Assembly (NCBI RefSeq): GCF_000296465.1
Contig: NZ_JH815206.1
Span: 110,200 to 174,199, forward strand
DNA from: Barnesiella intestinihominis YIT 11860
GTDB lineage: Bacteria > Bacteroidota > Bacteroidia > Bacteroidales > Barnesiellaceae
Length of the DNA: 64,000 nt
Direction: 5' to 3'
Below the pieces are notes generated by a model. The model had not been told where the DNA came from. It did not search any database and saw only the letters and a list, made by a program, of their open reading frames with translations. The position numbers and the translations under genes are program-made. Shown piece after piece: positions 1 through 8,828 of the stretch. Position 1 is the stretch's first letter, and the number at the start of each line of letters is the position of its first letter.

Positions 1-1419
1 GCCTAAATTATTTTGTGTCGTTGCCAAGCCCGGCTCGTAAACCTGTGGATTCACTACGGATAACCGTTGATAAATCTCCACGGCAGAGAGATACATCTCT
101 TCGCTATCCTCATAACGTTGGGTATCGCTGCACAAAAGGCCTAAGTTATTTTGAACCATTGCCAAGCTCGGCTCATAGGCTTGTGGACTAATGGCCGCAA
201 GTCGCTGGCAAATGTCTAAATTTTCTCGATAACGAGCTTCCGCCAAATCGTATCGTTTGTTTGTCTGTAAAAAACAACCATACTCAAACAAACTTTTTGC
301 CAACTCTTCCTCCGAAAGGTTGGCTCGGATTAGCTCGATACCCTGCTCATAGGCATGGCAAGCCAATTCGAAGCGACGAGGCTCTGCATAGTCTGTCATC
401 AAAGCCTTTGCCCGCAAAACATACTCCTCGGCCAACGATCGTGTCTTTTGAAGTCCCGCCTCGATAAGCGACCGACCGGAATCGACCAGTAGTTTTCCTT
501 GCTCTATCTCCTTGCGGGCCTGAGCGACATCGGCGGCGATATCTTTTTCATTCAAAATCTCCACGACCCCTTTGCTGTTCCCTCGCTCGAACATCTCTAT
601 CGCCAACCGTTTGCGCTCGCTCACCGGAGTTCCGCTCCCGATCAGCTTGTTGATGGATAGAGCAAGATCGAACAGCTGGCTCTCCAATCGGTTGAGACTT
701 TCCCGTTTCTTGTATAGTTCCGCTTGTTTCTCATCAATCATCGGTTGAAGCTCGGCGACACCGGTCGCTCTCAGTCGGGCGATCTCTGTATTCAATCGGG
801 CAATGGACTCTTTCAACGAAAGGTATTCCGGATTTTCGGCGGCAAAAGAGAGATTGTCCAGTTCGGCTATCTTGTGGCCGTAAAGCGAAACGACTCCGTT
901 CTCTATCTTAAAGTGGTTACCCTCGGTTACGGAAGCGTTGCCCGATACCGATGGAATGATCCGCTCCAACTGCATGACAAAATGCAACTTCATGGCATCG
1001 TCGGTGGCATAGTTGCACCAATAATGCCCCACCCGATCGAACAAATCTTCCTTGAATCGTTTCAACGCCTCGTCCTCCATTTCACCTTCTATCAAGGCAC
1101 GAATATAGACAAATGTCTTAGGGTGACTCTGATTCTTCACATATTCGTCCAAGGCTTGATTGAACTCCTCTATGGTGTATTCTCCCGCTTTGCGGTGAAA
1201 CATACAGATACAAATATCGCTGGCACGTACTATGCGGTTGTAATCGTCCTGAGTACGGGTTCCGGTGCAAAATGCCGAAAAATCTTCCCAACGTCTGCAC
1301 CTTATGCGATATCCCCGAGGCTCGAAAATTTCGTCCAAAGAAGCCACCAACGAATGGAAACTGTTACGGTCGTTTTTCAACTCGTCGCTGGATGCCAAAA
1401 ATACGGTTATGTTCTTCAT
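1..1419 (-). CDS. TPR protein with DUF4062-like N-terminal domain (partial, runs off the window)
   Basis: The frame is open from an ATG at 1419 to the window edge (473 codons, no stop), so the C-terminus is missing. It begins MKNITVFLASSDELKNDR, followed by a region with DYNRIVRASDICICMFH and EYTIEEFNQAL at about residues 65-95. This resembles the DUF4062/TIR-like fold found at the N-terminus of NTPase- and TPR-linked effector proteins. A coiled-coil stretch rich in E, R, K and L covers about residues 175-250. From about residue 340 there are tetratricopeptide repeats; the last two have the kinesin-light-chain-like form QNNLGLL...YEDSEEMYLSAVEIYQ. No membrane segment is visible. A signalling or defence role is inference from architecture. 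The plus-strand frames over this region are shadows. Confidence 0.75.
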   Translation of the reverse strand, partial: MKNITVFLASSDELKNDRNSFHSLVASLDEIFEPRGYRIRCRRWEDFSAFCTGTRTQDDYNRIVRASDICICMFHRKAGEYTIEEFNQALDEYVKNQSHPKTFVYIRALIEGEMEDEALKRFKEDLFDRVGHYWCNYATDDAMKLHFVMQLERIIPSVSGNASVTEGNHFKIENGVVSLYGHKIAELDNLSFAAENPEYLSLKESIARLNTEIARLRATGVAELQPMIDEKQAELYKKRESLNRLESQLFDLALSINKLIGSGTPVSERKRLAIEMFERGNSKGVVEILNEKDIAADVAQARKEIEQGKLLVDSGRSLIEAGLQKTRSLAEEYVLRAKALMTDYAEPRRFELACHAYEQGIELIRANLSEEELAKSLFEYGCFLQTNKRYDLAEARYRENLDICQRLAAISPQAYEPSLAMVQNNLGLLCSDTQRYEDSEEMYLSAVEIYQRLSVVNPQVYEPGLATTQNNLG

Positions 1420-1475
1420 ATCGTTATATCTGAGTTTCACTATACTTTAATATAGGTCTGCAAGATAAACAATTT

Positions 1476-3017
1476 CTACCTATCTCCCCAATTCTCCCGG
1501 TCGAGATTTCGGTAATTCACCGCTTCGTTGATGTGTTGCACCTGTACCCCTTCGCTACCTTCCAAATCGGCGATGGTACGAGCCACTTTCAAAATACGGT
1601 CGTAGGCCCGTGCCGACAAGTGGAAACGGTTCATCGCATCTTTCAGCCGTTTCAATCCCGCCTCATCGGGGACAGCGAATTGGTTCAGCAGCCGGGTAGT
1701 CATTTGGGCATTGCAATGAATGCCGGGATAGTCGGCAAAGCGTGCGGCTTGAATTTCTCTTGCGGCAATGACTCGTCGACGAATCGACTCGCTCGACTCC
1801 GCCGGACGGGTGTCGGAGATTTTCTCGAACGGGACGGGAACGATCTCCACTTGTATGTCTATGCGGTCGAGCAGAGGGCCCGAAATTTTTCCCAAATAAC
1901 GTTGTATCGTTCCCGGGCTGCATATACACTCTTTCTCCGGGTGGTTATAATATCCGCAAGGACAAGGATTCATCGAAGCGACCAACATCACCCCGGCGGG
2001 ATATTCTATCGAGTATTTTGCACGTGCTATCGTTATCTTGCGGTCTTCGAGCGGTTGACGCATCACTTCGAGGACTTGACGTGAAAACTCGGGCAACTCG
2101 TCGAGAAAAAGCACCCCGTTGTGTGCCAATGAAATTTCACCCGGCTGGGGAAAAGTCCCGCCGCCCACCAACGCTACCGGCGATATGGTATGATGCGGCG
2201 ACCGGAACGGCCGTTGCGACAACAGCGAACTACCCCTCTCCATGCGTCCGGCGACCGAATGTATCTTGGTCGTTTCGAGTGCTTCCTGCAATGTGAGAGG
2301 CGGTAGTATAGAAGGCAACCGCTTCGCCATCATCGATTTTCCGGCGCCCGGAGGCCCTATGAGTATGATGTTATGTCCGCCGGCCGCCGCTACTTCGAAA
2401 GCCCTCTTGACACTCTCCTGACCTTTGACATCGCTGAAATCCAAATCGAAATGGGTATATTCCCTGAAAAATTCCGCACGAGTATCGATTACCGTCGGTT
2501 CCAGCTCGATCTCCCCGTTCAGGAAACGAATCACCTCGGTGATATTCTCTACGCCATACACATCGAGATGATTGACTACCGCAGCCTCGCGAACATTGGC
2601 TTTGGGAATAATCAACCCCTTAAAGCCCTCCTCCCTTGCCTTGATAGCTATGGGCAACGCCCCCTTGATAGGAAGAATGGAGCCATCGAGAGACAACTCC
2701 CCCATCAACATATACTCGCTCAATTTACCTGTTTCTATCTTCTCGTCGCTCGCCAAAATCCCCACGGCCAAAGGCAAATCATACGCCGCCCCTTCCTTGC
2801 GTATATCGGCAGGCGACATGTTCACGATTACCTGTTTCCTCGGAAATCTGTAACCGTTATGTTCCACGGCCGAGACAATCCGCTCGTGGCTCTCTTTCAC
2901 GGCTGCATCGGGCAATCCCACCATAAAGAAACGGATACCCTGCGAACAGTTCACCTCGATAGTCACTACAAGAGCATCGATACCCTGCACGGCTGCGCCA
3001 AAAACTTTCACCAACAT
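1476..3017 (-). CDS. comM: ComM/YifB family Mg-chelatase-like AAA ATPase
   Basis: The 513-residue protein has the full ComM layout. An N-terminal Lon-protease-like domain covers about residues 1-170 (VKVFGAAVQGIDALVV, VGLPDAAVKESHERI). The AAA ATPase core has Walker A GPPGAGKSMMAKRL near residue 220, the family block RPFRSPHHTISPVALVGGG, and Walker B NGVLFLDELPEF. The C-terminal helical domain contains NPCPCGYYNHPEKECICSP and the sensor region LSARAYDRILKVARTIADLEG. In other bacteria ComM is a hexameric helicase promoting branch migration during natural transformation. Whether this organism is competent is unknown, and the family is widespread in non-competent species. It lies 24 bases after the lipoprotein gene upstream, so co-transcription is likely. 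Confidence 0.93.
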   Translation of the reverse strand: MLVKVFGAAVQGIDALVVTIEVNCSQGIRFFMVGLPDAAVKESHERIVSAVEHNGYRFPRKQVIVNMSPADIRKEGAAYDLPLAVGILASDEKIETGKLSEYMLMGELSLDGSILPIKGALPIAIKAREEGFKGLIIPKANVREAAVVNHLDVYGVENITEVIRFLNGEIELEPTVIDTRAEFFREYTHFDLDFSDVKGQESVKRAFEVAAAGGHNIILIGPPGAGKSMMAKRLPSILPPLTLQEALETTKIHSVAGRMERGSSLLSQRPFRSPHHTISPVALVGGGTFPQPGEISLAHNGVLFLDELPEFSRQVLEVMRQPLEDRKITIARAKYSIEYPAGVMLVASMNPCPCGYYNHPEKECICSPGTIQRYLGKISGPLLDRIDIQVEIVPVPFEKISDTRPAESSESIRRRVIAAREIQAARFADYPGIHCNAQMTTRLLNQFAVPDEAGLKRLKDAMNRFHLSARAYDRILKVARTIADLEGSEGVQVQHINEAVNYRNLDRENWGDR

Positions 3018-3041
3018 AGTAATAGATTTTGCAATAATAGG

Positions 3042-4112
3042 TTATGGTGTTACTAAACGTTCGATATAAACCCTCGAAGAGTCGGGCGAAAGCCCTCGGG
3101 CGACAATCCGTCCCAAAGAGTCGGCGACCAACAGATAAGGTATGCTTTGGATATGAAGCTCTTTCACCCCCGGATAAAGATAACCGCCTTTCGCCCACCG
3201 CCGGGTCCATACGGCCGAATCGGACTCGATTCGCTCCTTCCACACGGCGCTGTCCCTATCCAGCGAAATTTCCACGACCTGCACCAACGAATCGTATCGT
3301 TCTGCTATCTCCCTTAAAAAGCCGCTGTACCTCTGTGTTCCGGGTGTCTCGGCAGCCCAAAAACAAAGCAGAGTCGCTTGGGCTTCTCGGGGATTCAGCA
3401 GTTCGGTCGTATCGGCCACCGTAGTCAATGATAAATAAGGTAATACGGTGTCACTCTTCTGTATGGTTTCAAATTGTCGATACATTTCCAATGCCGTGGC
3501 CGGCGGAGCCGACAGTACACGGTCGTCCAACAAACCGATCAACGAATCGCAAAACGCATCGCTCGCCCTTCCCAACACATAATCATCTAACAAAATAGCG
3601 CTCACGGGCGAATCTTTATGTTCGCCTACATACTTTGCCACAACACCTTGCAACTCCTTGCTCAACTGCTCGTATCGTCGGGTTCTCATTCCCGATGCCG
3701 AAATGTTCCTTTCTGCCGACCAAGACTGCAACAACTCTTTATTCTCTTGATTGAACTTAAACAAATCCTTATTTAGAGAACTTCCTTTCACTCTCAACCC
3801 GAAAGGATCCTGCCCGTCGCCCGACAATTCTATCCGGTCGCCGTTCTGCACATATATCTTGGTCAGGGGCGTTTTATCGAAATAATAAAACTGTATGGGA
3901 ATAACTGCCGAAGCCGAGTTTTTGAATGTGATAAAACCATTCTGCGGACGGAGAGTATCTACGACAATGCCGTTTTCAAGACTATAAACGGCATAAATAG
4001 GGCGTCCTCCTAAATTATTGATAGTTCCCTCCACGACAAACTCGTTATCCTTGCCGCCGCAACCCGACAGCAAAAGGACACAAATACACAGTACCGCACC
4101 TATTTTATTCAT
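3042..4112 (-). CDS. Lipoprotein with DUF4369-like N-terminus and degenerate thioredoxin fold
   Basis: I chose the ATG at 4112 (MNKIGAVLCICVLLLSGCGG) because it gives a clean lipoprotein signal with lipobox LLSGC; the longer frame adds an implausible leader. The 356-residue product has a beta-rich region (VEGTINNLGGRPIYAVYSLENG) typical of DUF4369, then a helical linker. A TlpA/AhpC-like domain from about residue 240 contains ATLLCFWAAETPGTQRY, ends in a cis-Pro-like SIPYLLV, and continues LGRIVARG. Where TlpA proteins carry WCxxC this one has AAETPG, so the redox cysteines are absent. It probably sits in the periplasm or outer membrane as a non-catalytic relative. It precedes comM by 24 bases. 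Confidence 0.82.
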   Translation of the reverse strand: MNKIGAVLCICVLLLSGCGGKDNEFVVEGTINNLGGRPIYAVYSLENGIVVDTLRPQNGFITFKNSASAVIPIQFYYFDKTPLTKIYVQNGDRIELSGDGQDPFGLRVKGSSLNKDLFKFNQENKELLQSWSAERNISASGMRTRRYEQLSKELQGVVAKYVGEHKDSPVSAILLDDYVLGRASDAFCDSLIGLLDDRVLSAPPATALEMYRQFETIQKSDTVLPYLSLTTVADTTELLNPREAQATLLCFWAAETPGTQRYSGFLREIAERYDSLVQVVEISLDRDSAVWKERIESDSAVWTRRWAKGGYLYPGVKELHIQSIPYLLVADSLGRIVARGLSPDSSRVYIERLVTP

Positions 4113-4264
4113 GCAAAAAACATTTTCATTTCTTGCAAATGTACTGGATTTTACGGGAGGAGCAAAACAATATCCGGGCAAAACAAAGTATAAAACCCGA
4201 CAACAATGGAAAAACCGGCGAAAAAGAACGACCTTTTTACCTATAAAATAAAGCCGATATAGCA

Positions 4265-4272
4265 TATATTTG
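4265..4272 (+). promoter_or_regulatory. Candidate promoter -7 box for pldA
   Basis: The box TATATTTG matches the Bacteroidetes TAnnTTTG consensus and would give a 5' leader of about 95 bases before the pldA ATG. A second match at 4364-4371 is only three bases from the ATG and is unlikely to be used. Confidence 0.4.
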
Positions 4273-4374
4273 CACAATTATCTATATCGGAATGTATCGG
4301 ATATAGATGCGGTTCGAAATAAAAAAATGAACAAGTTCATTTTTCATTTCTCCCACCATTTGTTATATTTGTAT

Positions 4375-5205
4375 ATGAAACGATTGTTTATCTTACTGCT
4401 GATAGTTCTGCTCTGCATTCCGGGTTTTACCCAAATCCGAAACGATGTCCCCCGATACAATCCCGACAGCGTGCGCAAAGAGCTGGACAAAAGACCTTAT
4501 TTTTCACTATACAAAGACAACTACTTCATCGGGGGTACGACCATCGGGAGCAAACCGACCAATAAAAATTCCGATGTAAAATTCCAACTAAGCATCAGCC
4601 AGAGACTTACAAAAAGTAAACTTCCATTCGACACCTACCTCTTTATAACCTATACGCAAAAAGCATTTTGGAATGTCTTTCAAGAATCTCTCCCGATGTA
4701 CGATCTCAACTTCAATCCCGGCATAGGGCTATCGCATCTGGTCATACATCGAAATAGACTTATCGGACAAGTCTCGCTCCTGATCGAACATGAATCGAAC
4801 GGGAAAGACAGCATTTGGTCTCGCAGTTGGAATAAAATCTCGTTTATGGGTGCGCTCGCCGTCGATCGCAATGTAGAGCTTCAATTCAAAACATGGATAC
4901 CTATCATCGACAGCGGGAACAACCGGGATATCCTCAAATACTGCGGTATTTTTCAATTAGCAGGTAGTTACATAAGCGACAATCGTCGGTTCGGGGCTAC
5001 CGTTATTCTCACCAAGCGGAGCGGCTGGAATTTCAATTTCAACACCGTTATCGAACTGAATGCCCGCTTATTCCCCAACGAAAACCAATATTTCTTTATA
5101 CAATATTACAACGGTTACGGCGAAGGACTGCTCGACTATAACAAATTCCATTCTCGCCTGAGAGTAGGGTTCGTCATCAAACCCCAGAATTTCAGCAATT
5201 ACTGA
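4375..5205 (+). CDS. pldA: Outer-membrane phospholipase A (PldA/OMPLA family)
   Basis: Starting at the ATG at 4375 gives a signal peptide (MKRLFILLLIVLLCIPGFTQ) and a 276-residue protein, normal for the family. The diagnostic motif IEHESNGKDS (about residues 140-149) matches the H-x-S-N-G active site of OMPLA, with His and Ser as the catalytic pair. A downstream SRSWNK supplies the Asn of the triad. The rest alternates short beta strands with aromatic girdle residues, as expected for a 12-strand barrel. The enzyme hydrolyses phospholipids that reach the outer leaflet of a stressed outer membrane. It diverges from the lipoprotein gene at 4112. Confidence 0.9.
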   Translation: MKRLFILLLIVLLCIPGFTQIRNDVPRYNPDSVRKELDKRPYFSLYKDNYFIGGTTIGSKPTNKNSDVKFQLSISQRLTKSKLPFDTYLFITYTQKAFWNVFQESLPMYDLNFNPGIGLSHLVIHRNRLIGQVSLLIEHESNGKDSIWSRSWNKISFMGALAVDRNVELQFKTWIPIIDSGNNRDILKYCGIFQLAGSYISDNRRFGATVILTKRSGWNFNFNTVIELNARLFPNENQYFFIQYYNGYGEGLLDYNKFHSRLRVGFVIKPQNFSNY

Positions 5206-5224
5206 TTCCTCCTTCACACATAGC

Positions 5225-5483
5225 TTTTTCAATCCGTGGGGCAGGCATAAATTTTATCGATGAATCACTTGTCGACAAACACACTCCGGACTTTTCGGTG
5301 AAAGGTTGATTCTTGCTTAAATTTCTGTACAAAGCGTACTACTCCTCCCCTGCCGTGTCCCGTAGTATTGCGGGGTGTTTCCGTTAGGGAATATAGGGGG
5401 AGTACCCGCAGGGCGAGGAGGTTAAAAAGATTATATAGGGGTAGAAATATAAAAAGACAATCCCCTCTGATTTCCGATTGAAC
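5225..5483. repeat. Composite intergenic element 1 (one hairpin unit with flanks)
   Basis: This lies in the gap between the convergent pldA and acetyltransferase genes. The left end (AATCCGTGGGGCAGGC) and right end (near GATTTCCGATTGAACC, 5466-5483) are imperfect inverted repeats. The left flank, about 5248-5320, is nearly identical to the reverse complement of 40187-40250. The hairpin unit at 5341-5423 contains CCCGTAGTATTGCGGG, TTCCGTTAGGGAA and CCCGCAGGG. The right flank (TATAGGGGTAGAAATAT) recurs at 63674-63690. No gene is supported here. Confidence 0.8.
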
Positions 5484-5566
5484 CGATATCCCCACTAATC
5501 GACAGATCCTCCTTATAGCCTCCGTGCAATAGGGCAACACATCATTCCTAATCGAAACACAATATA

Positions 5567-5611
5567 TTCAAAGAGCGGGGCTTGTACGATTTACAAGCCC
5601 CGCTCTTTGAA
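5567..5611. terminator. Bidirectional hairpin between element 1 and the acetyltransferase gene
   Basis: A perfect 19-20 bp stem (AAAGAGCGGGGCTTGTA and its complement) closes a short loop. Reading plus, it is followed within ten bases by a T-run (CCTTTTTTATAC). It can end transcription from pldA and from the converging acetyltransferase gene. Confidence 0.7.
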
Positions 5612-5653
5612 TACACCTTTTTTATACTCCTCCGAACAAAAGGACTCGAAATT

Positions 5654-6187
5654 TTATCCTTGTTGCATCACGACCTCAGTCAAGTCCGTGCTAAAAATCC
5701 GGTACTCATTTTCTGTTATAGACCGGGGAGATGTAAGCACAACCAACGAATGAGGCGGATAACCCTCCCGATAGGGAGGATGCGTATGGGCAAAAGGGTT
5801 CTCATGGAAGCCGCACTTTCGGTAAAATCTCAAACGAGCTCTCGAAACAGAATCAACGACAGGATCGATTTCCAGCAAAACAATTTTAGAGGTCGAGCGG
5901 AGAAACGCATTCAAAATTTCGCTTCCATACCCCCGTCCTCGTAATCCTTGATGCACTGCGAAATGCTCTATATACCTATAACTGCTAAACTCCCAATAGG
6001 AGATAAATCCGACAAACATATCCCCTTCGCTATACCCTACCAAATGATAATCGGCACACGAGAACGCTTTTTCCTGCTGCTCTTGCGTCCGCTGCTCGAA
6101 GATAGGGAAACTGACAGTATACAATTTCCGCCACGAGTCGTAAAGCTCATGCTGCGAACTATCTATATCTATATAATTCATAGTCAT
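5654..6187 (-). CDS. GNAT family N-acetyltransferase
   Basis: The 177-residue protein has the GNAT acetyl-CoA binding signature. Strand beta4 (YRYIEHFAVHQGLRG) is followed by the pyrophosphate loop RGRGYGSEIL at about residue 85, and then the LLEIDP and FYRKCGF elements of motifs A and B. The substrate cannot be read from sequence; the acceptor could be a small molecule or a protein. The first ATG at 6187 is used; a second in-frame ATG two codons later is equally possible. It is a stand-alone gene, converging on pldA across element 1. Confidence 0.85.
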   Translation of the reverse strand: MTMNYIDIDSSQHELYDSWRKLYTVSFPIFEQRTQEQQEKAFSCADYHLVGYSEGDMFVGFISYWEFSSYRYIEHFAVHQGLRGRGYGSEILNAFLRSTSKIVLLEIDPVVDSVSRARLRFYRKCGFHENPFAHTHPPYREGYPPHSLVVLTSPRSITENEYRIFSTDLTEVVMQQG

Positions 6188-6269
6188 ATAATATTTCCCA
6201 TGAATATCCCATTATCAAGGAATCATATCACCGTGGCAAAACCGGCACATACGATCGCTCGAATCCTCA

Positions 6270-7592
6270 TCATGCCATTCCGAAAGCCTTTTTCACGACT
6301 TCGACATAATCAAGTTTCTCCCAAGTGAACAGCTCTACCTCACGAACGATCGGTTCGGGGTTATAATGCGATTTGAATGTCTTCACGACAGTTTGCGGTT
6401 TTCTTCCCATGTGACCGTAAGCCGCCGTCTCCTCATAAATAGGATTACGTAACTTCAAACGTTCCTCGATAGCTTTCGGACGCATGTCGAAAATCTCGCA
6501 CACCCGTCGGGCTATCTCGGCATCGCTCATCGACACGTGCGATTTACCGTAAGTATTCACATAAACACTCACCGGTTCGGCGACTCCTATGGCGTACGAC
6601 ACCTGCACCAGAATCTCGTCCGACACCCCTGCCGCTACCAAATTCTTGGCAATATGACGAGCGGCGTATGCGGCCGAACGGTCTACCTTCGAGGGATCTT
6701 TTCCCGAAAATGCGCCACCTCCGTGACCACCTTTGCCGCCATACGTGTCGACGATAATCTTGCGACCCGTCAATCCCGTATCCCCGTGAGGCCCGCCGAT
6801 AACGAATTTGCCGGTAGGATTCACTAATAAAATCAACTGGTCGTCGAACAAGGTTCGTACCCGTTCGGGCAGTTGTGCGATAACACGAGGTAACAACACC
6901 TGTTTCACATCGTTGTAAATCGTCTGCAACATCTCCCGGTCGGCCGCTTCCTGAGCCTCTTTCGAGTCGTCGGCCGGAGTCACGAATTCGTCGTGCTGGG
7001 TCGACAATACGATCGTATGCACCCGCACAGGTTCGTTCCGTTCATTATATTCGATGGTTACTTGCGATTTGGAGTCGGGACGCAAATACGAAGTCACCTT
7101 CCCCTTGCGCAGATAGGTCATTGCCGAAGCCTCCCGGCGGATAACGGCCAGCTCGGTAAGCAACAAGTGAGACAAATCGAGCGACAACGGCATATAATTA
7201 TCCGTCTCATTGCAAGCATACCCGAACATCATACCTTGATCTCCCGCCCCCTGACTCATCGCTTCGGCGCGCTCCACGCCCCGATTGATATCGGCCGACT
7301 GCTCGTGTATGGCCGAAAAAATACCGCACGAGTCGGCATCGAACTTATACGAACTTTTATTATATCCGATACGGTGAATCACTCTGCGGGCAACCTCCAT
7401 CAAATCGACATAAGCATTCGATTTAACCTCGCCTGCCAATACGACCTGACCGGTCGTTACAAGGGTCTCGCATGCAACTTTCGAGTTCGGGTCATACGCC
7501 AGAAACTCGTCGAGCAAAGCGTCCGATATCTGGTCGGCCACTTTATCGGGGTGTCCTTCCGACACCGATTCCGAGGTAAACAAATAATTCAT
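6270..7592 (-). CDS. metK: S-adenosylmethionine synthetase
   Basis: The start at 7592 ([21 protein letters not shown]) fits the conserved MetK N-terminus and has GGAGAG just upstream; the frame extends further only into the leader. The 440-residue protein has the ATP and methionine signatures [12 protein letters not shown] (about residue 120) and [21 protein letters not shown] (near residue 290), plus [21 protein letters not shown]. It makes SAM from methionine and ATP for methylation and for QueA and the radical-SAM enzymes encoded nearby. A SAM-II riboswitch lies in its leader, so expression should fall when SAM is abundant. Confidence 0.98.
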   Translation of the reverse strand: MNYLFTSESVSEGHPDKVADQISDALLDEFLAYDPNSKVACETLVTTGQVVLAGEVKSNAYVDLMEVARRVIHRIGYNKSSYKFDADSCGIFSAIHEQSADINRGVERAEAMSQGAGDQGMMFGYACNETDNYMPLSLDLSHLLLTELAVIRREASAMTYLRKGKVTSYLRPDSKSQVTIEYNERNEPVRVHTIVLSTQHDEFVTPADDSKEAQEAADREMLQTIYNDVKQVLLPRVIAQLPERVRTLFDDQLILLVNPTGKFVIGGPHGDTGLTGRKIIVDTYGGKGGHGGGAFSGKDPSKVDRSAAYAARHIAKNLVAAGVSDEILVQVSYAIGVAEPVSVYVNTYGKSHVSMSDAEIARRVCEIFDMRPKAIEERLKLRNPIYEETAAYGHMGRKPQTVVKTFKSHYNPEPIVREVELFTWEKLDYVEVVKKAFGMA

Positions 7593-7680
7593 TGGTTTCT
7601 CTCCTGAATAATAGTGATACATTATTGGAGGAAGAAAGACCGCAATTCCCACGAAAACAAAGGTGATTTGATAAAGCCGG

Positions 7681-7701
7681 ACGGGCTTCGAAAAGCCCCG
7701 T
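7681..7701 (-). promoter_or_regulatory. Hairpin downstream of the SAM-II aptamer in the metK leader
   Basis: On the minus strand this reads ACGGGGCTT, TTCG, AAGCCCGT, a nine-base stem with one bulged G and a stable UUCG-type loop. It follows the aptamer immediately and is a candidate expression platform. There is no T-run, so a classical terminator is not supported. Confidence 0.45.
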
Positions 7702-7757
7702 AACGCAGTTTTAGCATTTTTTTCCGTGGTTGCAAGCAGCCAAATCCTTCCACATTT
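7700..7757 (-). promoter_or_regulatory. SAM-II (SAM_alpha) riboswitch
   Basis: On the minus strand the metK leader carries the conserved SAM-II features in order: a short P1 stem (TGTGG with CCACG), an ATTTGGCTGCTTGCAA loop, an A-rich linker, and ATGCTAAAAC, which supplies the pseudoknot and SAM-contact bases. The order and conserved cores (CTTGCA, CCACG, GCTAAAA) match class II rather than SAM-I. It sits between the promoter at 7765-7772 and the metK ATG, about 100 bases upstream of it. The gene identity supports the ligand. Confidence 0.85.
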
Positions 7758-7764
7758 TCGGCTA

Positions 7765-7772
7765 CAAAGATA
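7765..7772 (-). promoter_or_regulatory. metK promoter -7 box
   Basis: TATCTTTG on the minus strand, with TTTG 20 bases upstream as the -33 element, fits the Bacteroidetes sigma consensus. Transcription from here would start just before the riboswitch. Confidence 0.75.
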
Positions 7773-7920
7773 GTACAAGTCCAAAGCAAAAGCAAATTTA
7801 TTTGCAATTTTGCCGAAAAACAATGTACATAGAATAGAGATGTACCGACAAACGCAAAGTCTCTCTATGTTGTAGGCCTTTCCCCGATCGTATCATATAA
7901 ATAAAACTCTGGGGGCTAAA

Positions 7921-8400
7921 TCACTTTTCGTTCCGTAAACCTTCCAATAGCTCCGTTGCCGTCTTTCCCAATACCGGGTGCACCCATTGCGGAGCTATTT
8001 CGACAAGCGGGGTCATCACGAAAGTCCGCTTGTGCATATACGGGTGAGGCAACACCAGCGAGTGAGTATCCAACACCAAACCGTCATAGTCGAGTAAATC
8101 TATATCGATAAGCCGGTCGACATAACTGCCATCTCTTTCCCGATGCTTTTTACTACCCAATTCCCGCTCGATTTCCTGTACGGTGAATAATACCTCTTCG
8201 GGAGATAAATCGGTATCTACTGAGATAGCAGCGTTACAGAACGTATGCACCGATTGATAGCCCCACGGAGCCGTCTTATAAAACGACGACATGGCAACGA
8301 CAGCTCCCACCCGTTCGCCAATCTTGTCGATGGCTTTTCTCACGATTCGCTCCTTATTCCCCAAATTCGAGCCCAAGCCTAAATATACTCGTTTCCCCAT
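7921..8400 (-). CDS. folK: 2-amino-4-hydroxy-6-hydroxymethyldihydropteridine pyrophosphokinase (HPPK)
   Basis: The 159-residue protein starts MGKRVYLGLGSNLGNKE, the HPPK opening motif. It contains FYKTAPWGYQSVHTFCNAAI and the HPPK signature DRLIDIDLLDYDGLVLDTHSLVLPHP, with the two metal-binding Asp residues in DIDLLDYD. It transfers pyrophosphate from ATP to the pterin in folate synthesis. The gene stands alone, downstream of composite element 2 and upstream of metK on the same strand. Confidence 0.96.
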   Translation of the reverse strand: MGKRVYLGLGSNLGNKERIVRKAIDKIGERVGAVVAMSSFYKTAPWGYQSVHTFCNAAISVDTDLSPEEVLFTVQEIERELGSKKHRERDGSYVDRLIDIDLLDYDGLVLDTHSLVLPHPYMHKRTFVMTPLVEIAPQWVHPVLGKTATELLEGLRNEK

Positions 8401-8483
8401 AGTTTTTACCTCCTTTTTGCGCTACTAAGATAGCAAAAAAGACGTTTTTCGCAAAAAATTTTCCCCTTCTCTCCCCATTATTA

Positions 8484-8765
8484 TGACTCAGTCTATATGA
8501 ATAGAGGGTTACTTTTAAACTTCTCCCTTGCCGTGCCCCGTAGTATTACGGGGTGTAGCGTTAGCAATAGGGGAGGTGGCACGTAGTGAAGGAGGGGTTG
8601 AAAAAACAGCGACAGTAGCAAACCGGACATCAACCTCTCCCTTGCCGTGCCCCGTAGCATTGCGGGGTGTAGCGAAGCAATAGGGGAGAAACCGAAGAAA
8701 CAACCGTTTCTGAGGAGAGGGGTTGAAATATACAAGGACAATCCCCACGAACTATCGACCGAACC
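8484..8765. repeat. Composite intergenic element 2 (two hairpin units)
   Basis: Two tandem units, 8515-8600 and 8631-8727, lie between the DUF456 and folK genes. Each has the pattern CTCCC, TTGCCGTG, palindrome CCCCGTAGTATTACGGGG or CCCCGTAGCATTGCGGGG, ATAGGGGAG, second hairpin, GGGGTTGA. The second hairpins differ: CACGTAGTG in the first and GAAACAACCGTTTC in the second. The right end 8736-8765 (CAATCCCCACGAAC, then CGACCGAACC) is the terminal repeat; the left end near 8484 is degenerate. Small ORFs here are repeat-derived. Confidence 0.8.
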
Positions 8766-8828
8766 ATCATCATACCGCTCGAAAAAAAAATTTTTTCGTC
8801 TTTCTTCTCAGGAAAGAGAGAAAAGAAA

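Noticed and set aside
724-1455. 243-codon plus-strand ORF near the left edge
   Set aside because: The minus strand is open through the same region and encodes DUF4062-like and TPR sequence up to the window edge.
8493-8748. Three overlapping small minus-strand ORFs with similar peptides
   Set aside because: They are translations of the tandem hairpin units; similar peptides arise from the other arrays in different frames.
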